Assembly: GCA_023014365.1 (NCBI GenBank)
Contig: JAEBUN010000002.1
Coordinates: forward strand, 3,410,001-3,474,000
Direction: 5' to 3'
From: Lepiota brunneoincarnata
Taxonomy: Eukaryota; Basidiomycota; Agaricomycetes; Agaricales; Agaricaceae
Length of the DNA stretch: 64,000 nucleotides
Position numbers and translations under genes: made by a program. Each line of letters starts with the position of its first letter. The stretch's first letter is position 1. Positions 33,273-44,008 of this stretch are shown piece after piece. The notes beneath the pieces were generated by a model. It was given only the letters and a program-made list of their open reading frames with translations. It made no database searches and was not told the DNA's origin.

Positions 33273-36200
33273 CTACGCGAGCCCTTTGATGATATCGGCA
33301 GCTGAAAAGTAATCCATTAACGTTATTGTAAAAGTCGTCACAAGGGATCTTACCTATCTCACCAATACCATAAGCAGCAACTGTAGCCGGATGTGAGTGA
33401 AAGATTTGAGCATATCACTGAGACTTACACTGGCTATGGGAGCCGACGTGAAGGGGAACAATGGAAAGGTCAGCAACGCGAAGGTTCTTGGTGCCGTAGA
33501 CCTGAGTAGATATATTGAGTATAGAGTTATCATTGAGCAGGGAAGGTTTGGCCTACCTTCAATTTGGTATCGACGACACCGTGTTTGTCCCTAGGGCAAC
33601 ATAGAGGCCGAACCAACGGTATCTAAATCACCGAGTCAGATAGCGTTGAAGGGCACGTTTGGGATGCATGATTCACGGAAAGTGGTAGCAGTCCAGCTCC
33701 TCAGGTGATCTAAACCAATGTCATCAGAGGGTATGCCTCTCCATTTTGTGGAACTGACCAGCGAATCTGTTCGTCCGTTTGAACACTAGGACCAGGATTC
33801 AATTCGACGGGTGTTTCTCCTAGGAAAATTGGCTACATTCAGTTATCGGGAATGGCGGGTGACATGGATCTACTAACCGAGATAATCTCTGAATGGCGAG
33901 GTTTGTGCTACTTTCCTGCAGAATTTGACCACTTCGACGAAGATCCTGAGGTCTGGGGGGACGCTGTTAACTTCATTATAGGTGATAAGTCCAGGAAGCA
34001 CGCACCGATATCTCGCTCGAAGTAATGGGGGTTGAAGGCTGGGTTTGCCTTTGGATCAGAGTTTTCCGCATGCTGAATGAATTCGTCAGCTGGTTTTCAT
34101 TCGTATCTCATAGCCAAAATGACGTACAATTGTACCCCTGGAAAACATCTGGTTCACAGCCGCAACAATGGTGAAGTATTTCTTTCCCGGATTCAGGAGG
34201 GTCTACAATGGCCAGAATGTGAGCGGATTCGGATTGCAAAACACCTCGGAACGTACTCGGGAATGAGAGGAAACCAGGGAAGGCGATTAACTCGCAAGAA
34301 GGATGTTTCTTATCGAGTTTATTGAGGAGGATTTTGTATTGCTCTACAAGGGTTGGTGGATACTTTCCAGCAGCAAAGTCCGCCTCGTACTCTCGGCGAA
34401 CGTTTGTGATGATCTCCTCGGCCTTGTCTGAGAAGCTGTTGATTGGAGCGAACACCAGATTAGTGATACCCATGGTGTATATGCCCTTCATTTGGGAGCT
34501 GTAACGAAAGTGTGTCAAAGGTCGACCAAGGGAGGAAAAAAAGAGGGGGCGCATACAAGAGCTCCAAGTGTCTCGCGGCCTCCTCTGGAATACGGAGGAC
34601 ATCATAGGTCTCATCGGGGACGCCTTCCTTGAGTTCTGTTGATTGGGTTAAGAATGTTCATATCTTCGTAAGGGACCCCAAAGAGATAAAATGCGCACCA
34701 AATGTGACACCTGCCCAGATGTGCTCTTGAATATTCTCCCCGACACCATCAAGCTCGAGCTTCACGGGGACATTGATTTTGTTCAGGATACTAGGACTGC
34801 CTATTCCTGAAAGCTCCAGAATCTGTGGTGTCTTGAGGGTGCTTTTCAGGAACATTATGGTCAGCGACACGAAGAGGAGCAGGTGAGGAAGACGGGGTCT
34901 GCGTACCCAGCGCTCAATACAACCTCCTTTGACGCGTTGACGACGTAAGTCTTGTCCTCCGAGGTCTTGTGGGAAAACTCTACACCGGTGATTACGAGTT
35001 GACCACCAACGTTATTGGATATTACACGATGACCGAGGGCACCCGTGAGCAATTTGAAGTTGGGCCGCGAGGAATTGGGTTCCCAGTATGCCTTTGATTA
35101 TAGTATTTAGCAAGGCTATGATATTCGGATCGGTAAGACATACGTTGGCTGCGTATGAACGAAGCATAGTTTTCGAGTTGACGGTTGTGGGTCCTGAGAA
35201 CGTGCCGTTTGGCTAATTGGATAGTGAGGAATAATCCAAGACAAGGAAGGCAGGACGGATAGTTTACATTACCGTCCAACTAGAGTTGATTTTTAAGCAG
35301 AATCAGGGCTGGGCTGGGGGGGATCATTAAAAAAACATACAGGAGCCGGTGCGGGGGGGATGCCCAGGTTATGGAATGTCTAATGCGAGGCATTGTCACC
35401 GCAATCGTTTCGTCGAAGGATCTCTGTTCAACCTACTTGTTCGATCTTCAAATCGATGTCGAGTCGAAGTGGGGGATGCGTAAGCTGCAAGGGCCCTCCA
35501 GAGTGCATATGTCTCAGTAACCTATTGCCATTGCGGGCTGCACGTCGCACTCACCATTTCCGATTCTTTTGTCCCAAAGTTTCCTAACCTCAGGCTTCGT
35601 ACCTCTCCTGAGGTGCTCCTCTTCAGAGAGCTCAGGGGGCGTGTAACTGTTAAAGCAGTGGTCTATCGTCAGAACCTGATGTGGTCGATGCTCGTAAGTA
35701 CCACTCACGTTGTAGCACGTTGGACATATTTGTCAAATGTGTCCCAATTCCATCCTTTGTTGCCCAACAACTCCCAAGCTGTGATTGATGATAGGTAAAT
35801 GAGATACCAGTAAGCAGATAGAGAACCCACCGTTGATATCGTCTTTGCAGGGTTTATTCCAAGATGTGAAGTTAATCGCCGAACTACCTCCAAGGATTCT
35901 TCCTCTGTAGAATGCACCTTCAGATAATGTTGATCTATCGTTGGGGTACAAACCCACCGCGCCCAGGGGAACTGAATATTATTAGCGTGTTCCTGAGGAC
36001 TCTGTGATCATGTTGAGTACAATTCCGTTGGAAGAGCCGGGAGCTGATTACAGTTTTGAAGCACCAGTCGTACTCGGGCTTTCCAAATTGCATCGCATAT
36101 TGACCAGTTCGTACTATTGGGATCGGGGGCGAGTGGGGAGTCTCAATATTTTGTCCTCGACGAGATCGACGAGCAACGTACGAATGAGAGGATCATGGAG

Positions 36201-36452
36201 GTTTTCTTCGCCTGCCTCGAGTACCAACACAGAAGTACTCGGATCCTCAGTCAAGCGGGCCGCTAGGGCAAGGCCAGCTGTCTAAGATAGGTGAGTCCAG
36301 TCGTTCTTTCTTGTGGCCTAGAACTTGTGCTTACTCCGCCGCCTGCGGTTTGACATGAGTATACGAGTTATACTAATCATAGTGAAAGGCTCACCGACGA
36401 CGACATAGTCGAAGGATTGGTCGATAACGTCTTTCAATTCGACAAGGGGCAT
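33273..36452 (-). CDS. GMC oxidoreductase (aryl-alcohol-oxidase / glucose-methanol-choline type), frame break
   Basis: FAD-dependent oxidase or dehydrogenase of the GMC family. It starts MPLVELKDVIDQSFDYVVVG at 36452; the dinucleotide-binding motif continues GG / TAGLALAARLTEDPSTSVLV across introns. GMC signature 1 is RGRILGGSSAINFTSWNKP near 35875; signature 2 is SA / STLKTPQILELSGIG near 34800. Substrate-domain blocks include MKGIYTMGITNLVFAPIN, PSCELIAFPGFLSFP and DLRIFVEVVKFCRKVAQTSP. The C-terminus has YGTKNLRVADLSIVPLHVGS and HPATVAAYGIGEI, ending ADIIKGLA at 33273, which supplies the active-site His region. One extra base breaks the frame near 34183 (PESGKK/YFTIVAAVN). Class (alcohol, aryl-alcohol or choline) cannot be fixed from sequence. 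A deleted copy of this gene lies at 38.77-39.42 kb. Confidence 0.85.
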
Positions 36453-37584
36453 GGCTGGTTGATGTTATGAGTTATATTCGGAGAAGGGGGAGTTGCAGCT
36501 AGTGAGTCCGAGGAGTCATAATTTATAGCTGGTGATAACATCTGGACCGAAAGAGAACTTCCACTGGATCAGTTCGGATACCGGATCTCTGACGCGTATG
36601 CGCCCATTCTGGACCACCCAGAAAAGTTTGCTATGCGCTGATATGGAAGGATGCCGCCGATATATCGCGATACACGTATCACGGATCCAGAATCATTCGA
36701 GATATGTGATAGAGTAATCTTGGATACTTCGTCATTGAATGAGTACACATGGGCAATCAGGGATGCCAGATTTCGGAGCAGCCACGAGCATGAGCGCTGA
36801 GATTGGAGCGGTTATAGTTCCTTTTTCGCAACTGAGCTTCTCCATCGGCTAAGACAATGTGGTGCAGAGGTTCAATGCAAAATATCCAGCGAGGGCTATG
36901 AACCTGCTCATCTTCCCACGGTCGACAAACAGTTGATATCAATGCGGCTCTTCTTTTGATGTCGAGCAGACGAAGCCTCCACAACCGACGCTCGGCAGCG
37001 ACCATCAGAACCTCTGCCTTTGCTATCAGGAAACCCGAAAGTCTGGGAGTACCCACTCAACAGCTTTTCGGTCAATGCTAAGCGCTAACCGACTTTCCTG
37101 TCGTAAGGAGCATTATTTCCCACTTCGGCCGCCTCTCCATCTGGATATCGAGGGTGGAATTGGAATCAGAAACCAGCTCGTCCAGACTTTGGATAACGAC
37201 AAATTCAGCTTAGTAGTACCTGGTCCAAACATAACTTTCCAAGCTTGATTGCTCTCCTCATGGCAGCTGGTAATGGGGGGGAAGCTGGCACTCGCACAGT
37301 CGCCGAATGCTAGCCACTGTCTGAAGCGAAATAAGCTAGTATTGTGATGCGGAATTCTGCTCCTCGAGAAAGCGACAGTTCGAGGCGTTGGTGTGGCTGC
37401 TAAGGAGAATAAAATACTTCGGTTGTGCTATGCAGTCCGATGAGCTGTGTATTGTGTACGGTTTCGGTTTCGTGAGGTCCAATGGGGGACTCAAAGACAG
37501 CATTTGAAGCTGTGAGCTTGTTGTAGGGTAGTTTAGTTTCTCACCCGTTGCTATTGTCTTATGTTTGACTTGGCTTCACACTTG
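36453..37584. other. Intergenic, no gene seen
   Basis: Upstream of the GMC gene on its promoter side. No recognised coding region on either strand. Confidence 0.4.
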
Positions 37585-37642
37585 TGTTTGGGATGGCCTT
37601 GAGCCCGACTCAGCATCACCGGACCTCGTGAGTCGGTGACCC
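37585..37642. repeat. 58-bp direct repeat R (left copy)
   Basis: Sequence beginning 'tgtttgggatggccttgag' matches 39429-39486 in the same orientation with about six substitutions by eye, mostly transitions. The two copies bracket the 267-codon gene and the GMC fragment. Confidence 0.7.
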
Positions 37643-37818
37643 TGTGTTCACCGCCACTCCGTACGTGACGTGCACGTGATGTCGAAGTAACACCGCGAAC
37701 TCGTCAATGTTCACACTCTTCCTCTTGCCTCCTTCACCGAACTCACTCCAGTCCCGCATTACGGGTATGCCTAGCTGTTTTTTATTGACGGAACTTATGA
37801 CAGATGCCTTAGACGATA

Positions 37819-38622
37819 ATGGCGGACCTAATTCGTTCCGCCAAGTCTGGTAGTGATTGGACTTCGAATGACCTGGCTGCATACAACATCACCGTTTGTC
37901 GCCAATCCGCCGAAGTTTTTTTTGGGTTCCAACCGGACACGATCCCCGAAACTATCGATCGGGATTTTGTCACCGCCACGCTGCCTCCCAGCGACAATGT
38001 ATCAGATACCACCTATCGACTCCTTCAGTACATCGACCTCGCCACACGGGCCAACTATGGCCAGGGATCAGCTATCGGTGACTTCGCCCGAGAAATGCTC
38101 CGTTTATTCGGTTTTGAAGAACGAGGCATCCTTCTGCGATCACGCTATGCCATCCCATTCATGATCAGCGGGGATACAGGACGCATCGCACAAACCGACC
38201 TGTGCTTAGTTCAAGGTAGCTCGACGATACTCCTTGTTCTTCAAGAAGATAAAACAGCCATCAGTAACAAAGATCCTGAGGCCCAGGTTATCGCTGAAGG
38301 AATCGCAGCATTTCAATACAATAATGCTGCTCGTGATCGGGCTGGCATCGACAAACTTGAGTCCATGACCATTCCGGCTATCACTATGACTGGTACTCGA
38401 CCCATCTTCTACAAGATTCATGTCACCCAAGCACTTAGTGATGCCGTCGCGAGGGCTCAGTATCCCCCCACGCAGACCACCGTCCTCAAGTGTATAGTTG
38501 CCCCCCGCTCTCGCCGCCTGAGCGAAGGAATGGAAGTTCCGGAGTTCAGGCAAGATATCTTAAAGCACTATGAGGCCTTCAGAAAGATGGTCAAGGAGTA
38601 TTGGATGGAATTCATTATCTGA
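37819..38622 (+). CDS. 267-codon intronless protein with PD-(D/E)XK-like motif order
   Basis: Intact single-exon frame starting MADLIRSAKSGSDWTSNDLA. From memory it belongs to a multi-copy 'hypothetical protein' family of Agaricomycetes, with the typical N-terminal MADLIRSAKSG...W and C-terminal LKHYEAFRKMV. Residues suggest a restriction-endonuclease-like core: a helix with acids (GDFAREMLRLFGF, 87-99), then Asp127 (AQTDLCLV), a strand ending in Gln-Glu-Asp-Lys at 142-145 (LLVLQEDK), and a following helix with Gln156 (EAQVIAEGIAAF). The spacing D - about 16 residues - E-x-K fits PD-(D/E)XK enzymes, but this is an inference without structure. It is flanked by direct repeats R and adjoins a captured GMC fragment. 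All other genes nearby have introns; this one has none. Confidence 0.75.
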   Translation: MADLIRSAKSGSDWTSNDLAAYNITVCRQSAEVFFGFQPDTIPETIDRDFVTATLPPSDNVSDTTYRLLQYIDLATRANYGQGSAIGDFAREMLRLFGFEERGILLRSRYAIPFMISGDTGRIAQTDLCLVQGSSTILLVLQEDKTAISNKDPEAQVIAEGIAAFQYNNAARDRAGIDKLESMTIPAITMTGTRPIFYKIHVTQALSDAVARAQYPPTQTTVLKCIVAPRSRRLSEGMEVPEFRQDILKHYEAFRKMVKEYWMEFII

Positions 38623-38769
38623 TTTACCTGCGATGATCTGGACTGTTGAAGTTTGTATTATTATCACTTTAAGAAATGATGTCAGAAAAGCTCTCAATAT
38701 TTCTAACACAATGAACCCGTTTGTCTCTAAAAGGGCGTAGTACTATCCATCGATTGCCAAGCATCTGCA

Positions 38770-39425
38770 CGACTCTCCATTTTGTGGGGACCTGATATAC
38801 TGACCAGCGATCTGCTCGTCCGTTTGAGCGCTCGGACCAGGATTTAATTCAACGGGTGTTTCTCTTAGGGAGATGGCTACGTTTGGTTATCGGGAATGGG
38901 GGGTGGCATGGACCCGCTAAACGAGATAATCTCTGAATGGCGAAGTTTGTGCTACTTTCCTGCGGAATTTGATCACTTCGACGAAGATCCTGAGGTCTGG
39001 GGACACTATTGGCTTCATCAAGGCATGGGTCCAGGAACCACGCGCTGATATCTCACTCAAAGTAAGGGGGGGTAAAGGCTGGATTTGGCTTTGGGCTAGA
39101 GTTTTCCGCATGCTGAACGAATTCGTCAGCTGAATTGTACCCCTGGAAAACGTCTGATTCACAGCCGCAACAAAGGTGAAATATTCCTTTCCCGGGGCAA
39201 GAGGGCCTACAATAGCCAGAAGGAGGGGGGATTCAGATTGGAAAACACTCGGAAGGTACTCGGGAATGAGAGGAAACCGGGGGAAACGATTAATTCTTGA
39301 GGGTGCTTTTCAGGAATATTACTGTCAGCGACACGAAGAAGAGCGGGTGAGGGAGACGGGGCCTACGTACCCAGCACTCAATACAACTTCCTTTGACGCG
39401 TTGACGACATAAGTCTTATCCTCTC
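38770..39425 (-). pseudogene. GMC oxidoreductase fragment with internal deletion
   Basis: Diverged partial copy of the GMC gene at 33273-36452, same orientation. The left part, about 38770-39295, matches 33730-34290 and still reads DLRIFVEVIKFRRKVAQTSP. The right part, about 39296-39425, matches about 34831-34965 and reads EDKTYVVNASKEVVLSAGYV. The roughly 540 bp between those two parental segments are missing, so no functional domain remains. Homology ends at 39421-39425, directly beside the right copy of direct repeat R. Confidence 0.85.
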
Positions 39426-39428
39426 TTT

Positions 39429-39486
39429 TGTTTGCGATGGCCTTGAGCCCGGCTCGGCATCGCCGGACCTCGTGAATCGGTGATCC
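39429..39486. repeat. 58-bp direct repeat R (right copy)
   Basis: Second copy of the repeat at 37585-37642, starting immediately after the GMC fragment. Same orientation, offset 1844 bp. Confidence 0.7.
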
Positions 39487-40101
39487 GCCGGCACGGCGTG
39501 TGTTTGGTTGCTTGCCAGGGTATAAACGATTACCTATAACCTTCAGGTAAGTTACCACAGCAAATGACGGTTGCTGGCCCCAGGTAGCGTCACTTGGAAG
39601 CTAGACAAACAGCTACTGCTATTACCTCCGCAAGCTATTGTTGGGACAGATGTTACGGAGTGCCTGTGACAATTGGCTGCCTTCCTTTTCTGTCGGTTCC
39701 TGGGCATGCGAAATATCTCATCTGCATGCAAGTCCTTGTTGAACAACCCGGACAATAATATTCGGCTCTCATTGTATTCTGTCGCTCGCCACCAACGAGA
39801 GACAACGAACCAAGTGTATTTATGCACCCCCACCAAGAAATGTCCTCCGCATCATTGAACCACAACACCGGTCCGGCGTCAATTTCTTCTGGCGCACTCG
39901 CCTCGAGGCAGACTTCCAAACCAGGCTTTATCCTCATTGCGTACGCCCTTTGTGTTCAACTTACCGTCGTCCACGTTGGATCCGCACTTTTATCGAACTT
40001 CAACACCCCTCTCCTCCGACATATCCCTGTTCTTGTTCTCTATCCGTCGTCTCTTGTACTCAGCAGATTGTCACACCACCACATCTCCGTACCGTTTCCT
40101 T
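39487..40101. other. Intergenic / promoter of the 40-kb gene
   Basis: No recognised coding region. The right end is pyrimidine-rich (about 39950-40095), as is common upstream of fungal start codons, and probably contains the promoter and 5' UTR of the gene starting at 40102. Confidence 0.4.
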
Positions 40102-43100
40102 ATGGCAAGCCACTCCCCGCAGCGCACTCGTAGACCTCCCCAGGTACATCAGTTAAATCAAGGTGATTACCTTTCTTTGGCTGCGAGACTTCTTTGTTAG
40201 ACATTCCCCTTTCCTGTTCGTGGATCGCGTGCCATAGATGGCACGATAAAACTTTTCTAGCTGTGGAACAAAACATGATTCGGCCGGCTGACTCACATTT
40301 CGCTGCGTAGGGCTGGCCCAGAACCTTCAACCTCGCGAATCTTCACGATCACCCTCACTGCGAGAAAGACCTCGAGTCGTCAAGGCACAGTCGGCACCCC
40401 TCGTGCCGTCCGCCGCACAGATGTACAGCCAGGCCAGCGTGGCACACAACACTCAACCTCCATTACAAGCGAGCCCCACGATCTCGAATGCCTCGGTAGC
40501 CCAGCGGCTGCATGCTACACCGCCCCAATCTGGCTCCCCTAATGAACATCGGGTGTCTCCACCGCTTTCACAGCTCTTGCAGAATCAGAACAACCTCAAC
40601 CCCCATTACGCCCACACACTCAATCGTACCCAACCACAGTCCTCGCTGACTCGATACCAGACCCTGGATGATGATTATCACGTCACTCCAGAGCTGTTGG
40701 CCGAGATCGAACGTGCTGACCTCCAACAATTCCAGACGCAGGGCACGCCGTCGCCTTTTGGAACTTACCCACGCAACTGGTTCTGCAACACCCCCAAAAG
40801 ACCTCAACATCGAGAGGATCCGTACCGTGGAGCGGGCAAGCCCGAAGGAGTTGGATCAACGATGGCAGAGGGACTCGATGCCTGCGCGAGAGAGCCCCAA
40901 AGTACGCGATCGTCAACCCAATTCTCCTTCTGCCCCTGCCTTCACGCAGACCCAAGGTGCAACGCCAGAACGTCGAATGTCTCCGGCACGGGTATCCCCC
41001 TTGGGATCATCAGGCGAAACTTACACCGCCTACTCTACAACACGTGATTCTCCTCCGGTGCATAGGCGTTCTCTCAACGCTGCGACTACCGAAACGCGCC
41101 AGCAGTATTCGCTGGCTAGCCAGACCCCTCCGCTTCAAGTAGTCCAGCCCCGCACATCAGATCGGTCGCTTCCTGTACAGGAGGAACCCGAGGATGATCC
41201 GGGTATATCCCTAAAGAATGATACCACCATTCGAGAGGCCTGGAAGGGTATCGACCACCTTGAAAAACAACTTCGCGCGTCTTCTCCAGCACCCTCCTCC
41301 GACCTCCACCCCGAAGGCAACACCCAACGCTTCGACCCAAGCCATACTGCCAGTGAAAATAGAAGAAGTCGAGATAGTGAACAGCGATATCTAACTGAAC
41401 AGGAGGAATCCGAATCAGAAGGAGCGAATACGCCTAGGTCCCCCAGCGTCGGTCTTCCTGATAAGAATTCAGAAAAGTATGCACAGCCCTCCACAACTGG
41501 GGCTCGCGTTCCTGTACGGGTGGCAGGACGTAATGGATCCATGGATCAACTAGGGCTTCAAGGGATCGACCAGACCATATATCAACCGACTCCTCAGGCC
41601 ATTAATACCCCGAGCTCGGTGCATTCATCAACCATCGAACGACCTCAGCAATACACACAGCATCGGAAGCCCCACATAGATCAAATTCAGCATCAAACTC
41701 AGACTCAATACTATGCAGACGAGTCGAGCTCGTACGGCCGTCACTATCCTGGTTACCCTGAAGATTTTCATAACTATGTCGACCCCTCTCTACCCCACTA
41801 CCATGATGATCACTATGCAGAACGCTCTCGTCCTGACGCGCCCATCCCACCTACCCCTCACAGCCAAACTGCGGCTCCCTCGCCCTCGCCACTGATTACG
41901 GGAATGTACGCTCGGAACGGGAAAGCTTTCGCGGCACCGAGCCCCATTGCCCCCGTGGGCTCGCCATATCCCTATCCCTTCACTCACGTCCGTCGGAACT
42001 TGATCCCTTCCCAACCCCCTCGACCTCCCGTCATCGACCCACACGATCCAGCTGTCATTCAGGAACAACTCGCCTAGGCAATGGCAAATCTATGCCCAGA
42101 ACAACTTGGGCAACATGTCTGATTCTACGTTTTCACCCTCGAGTACTCCTTTCCAGGGTGCTTTCAACCCTTGGGCCAACCTACACGCCAAGCGTACGCT
42201 TGGTCCGCGCCTTTGACTTGAGAAGTATGCAATCCAGCCCCAGCCACGAGCCAGTATCGTTACCTCCGGCGCCCACGTTCAACAGGAAGAAAAACGCGAG
42301 TAAGCTTAGTCACGAGGCAACGTCCCGCAAGCCGCCTCCACGAGTTGAAAGTACGCAGCCACGAGATACTAGCCCGGAGCCGTCGTCGTCCGGTGAAGAG
42401 ACTGCGGGAGAAGAGCGATATCCCAACTTCGAATCGTAACAGCTGGAGTAATGGTGTCGTTCAGGCCCATGTTGAAGAGGAAGATGGGGATGGAGATTGG
42501 GTTGATGAGGATGAGGAGCCGGATAATGATGATCTTCTGGAGTTGGAATATCATCCGTCCTACATCAATAATGTGGTGAAGAGACGTAGACGGTGGGAGA
42601 TTGGTTGGGAGGCGCTTTTGGAAGCCGTGAGTGTTAAACTTTGGCTGAAAACAACGTTACTGATGTTGATGAAATGGTAGTTCCAAGCTTTGGATAGACA
42701 TACTGATGCAACCATGGTATTGCTGGCAGCACCATCACACTCGACCAAGCTGTACTCTGTTCGTTCACGCTCCGTAAGGAGGCAAGCCTTGCAAACCAAC
42801 GCACCCGATATGACCCCACTGAGAATTGGTTTCAAACGTATCGCTGCTCATCGGCGCAAAACCCGATCACATGTAAAATCATCCTTGGTTGATAGATTTT
42901 TGGCATCATCGAGCTCGTCGGGCGAAGGCTCGGATGGTAGTGAGTCCCGGGAGGAAGACCTCAAGCGCGCGTTGGAGGCTGCTGTGAGTAGCCTCGGTGC
43001 ATTCCAGCATATTTTCGAGGAGAGGGAAGCGCGATGGGTTGAGGAAATGAAAAGGATCGGTGAGGATCGTGAGCGTGTTGGGAACCTGCTCAGGCAGGTT

Positions 43101-43151
43101 CTCGGAGAGCGGTATCCATCGGACGTTCTTGCAACTTTACCGTTAACCTAA
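40102..43151 (+). CDS. Long low-complexity protein with conserved basidiomycete C-terminus
   Basis: Function unknown. It starts MASHSPQRTRRPPQ (40102-40143), then an intron to about 40310 and a long Pro/Gln/Ser-rich, probably disordered region (LAQNLQPRESSRSPSLRERP, SPPLSQLLQNQNNLNPHYAH, TREAWKGIDHLEKQLRAS as a short helical island). Blocks that recur in agaricomycete homologs from memory are NMSDSTFSPSSTPFQGAFNP near 42115 and, after an intron about 42629-42680, EALLEAFQALDRHTDATMVL, then a Ser/Glu stretch (SSSSSGEGSDGSESREED) and a C-terminal coiled-coil (EEREARWVEEMKRIGEDRER) ending at 43151. Frame changes occur near 40750-40770, 42075, 42230 and 42435; some may be introns, others single-base errors. 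It may be a cell-cycle or signalling scaffold, but that is only a guess. Confidence 0.7.
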
Positions 43152-44008
43152 GCTGTGTATCTCTTCAGCTGTATTATAGCGACACTGTATTGCAGCCCGT
43201 CACCTCATGCATTATAACCGTTTTCTCTGTAGAAGAGTACAATGGCCGGGGTAATTACTGTTAGATTAGTTGGTATTGACGAAATTCTCCCCCTTTATAA
43301 CCCTTTTATTCATTACTCAATTCATGTATATATATATGTGCCTCTAACATCTACCAATGAATTGAATTTCATCATTGGCCGAAACGCTCAGGGACGCGCT
43401 TGAGTCCTGGCTGCGTCACGACGGCGCCTCCATTTGACAACTGATCATCGATCATCGCTTTAAGCAAGGGACAGGCGAAACAGTCCCATGTGATCAAGGA
43501 TACCGCTGAATGGAGGCTAGTGGTAAAGAAGTACCCACCTCGAGCCATCAGCCAGTGATGCATGGGTCGATACTTATCTGGACGATCATGCACTGACTTT
43601 GGACCAGGCCCTTGTCAATGAGCCCGCACCGGTCCTATCCCTCCGCGAGGCGTTTTGATGGAATTCATTGTCACCGAGAACCGTAAGTAGTGCATGACGA
43701 TGAGCTGGGGTATTGCTGGTATTCGCTTCCCTTTCACTTTTTTGAATTGAAGGTGGTAAGGATATATATGTATACGCTCGGAGCATCCGCGGCCGAAAGT
43801 GGATCCCGACGATGCACAGCACTCCCCATACATTATTCTTGCAATTAAGGGTTAATGAGCGCTAATACTGGCATGCTGGCCGGGCTTATGAGTCCTCAGA
43901 GTAGATGGCTATAAAGCTGCGGTTTATGTAGCTCGTTAACGTCCCCGCGGGCTGAACTCAGCTTCTTTCCTCAACACCCACGATAGCGCCAGAGAACTCT
44001 TCACAACC
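43152..44008. other. Intergenic, no gene seen
   Basis: 3' flank of the preceding gene and promoter region of the DUF6534 gene at 44009. Contains a short TA run (about 43325-43338). No recognised gene. Confidence 0.4.
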
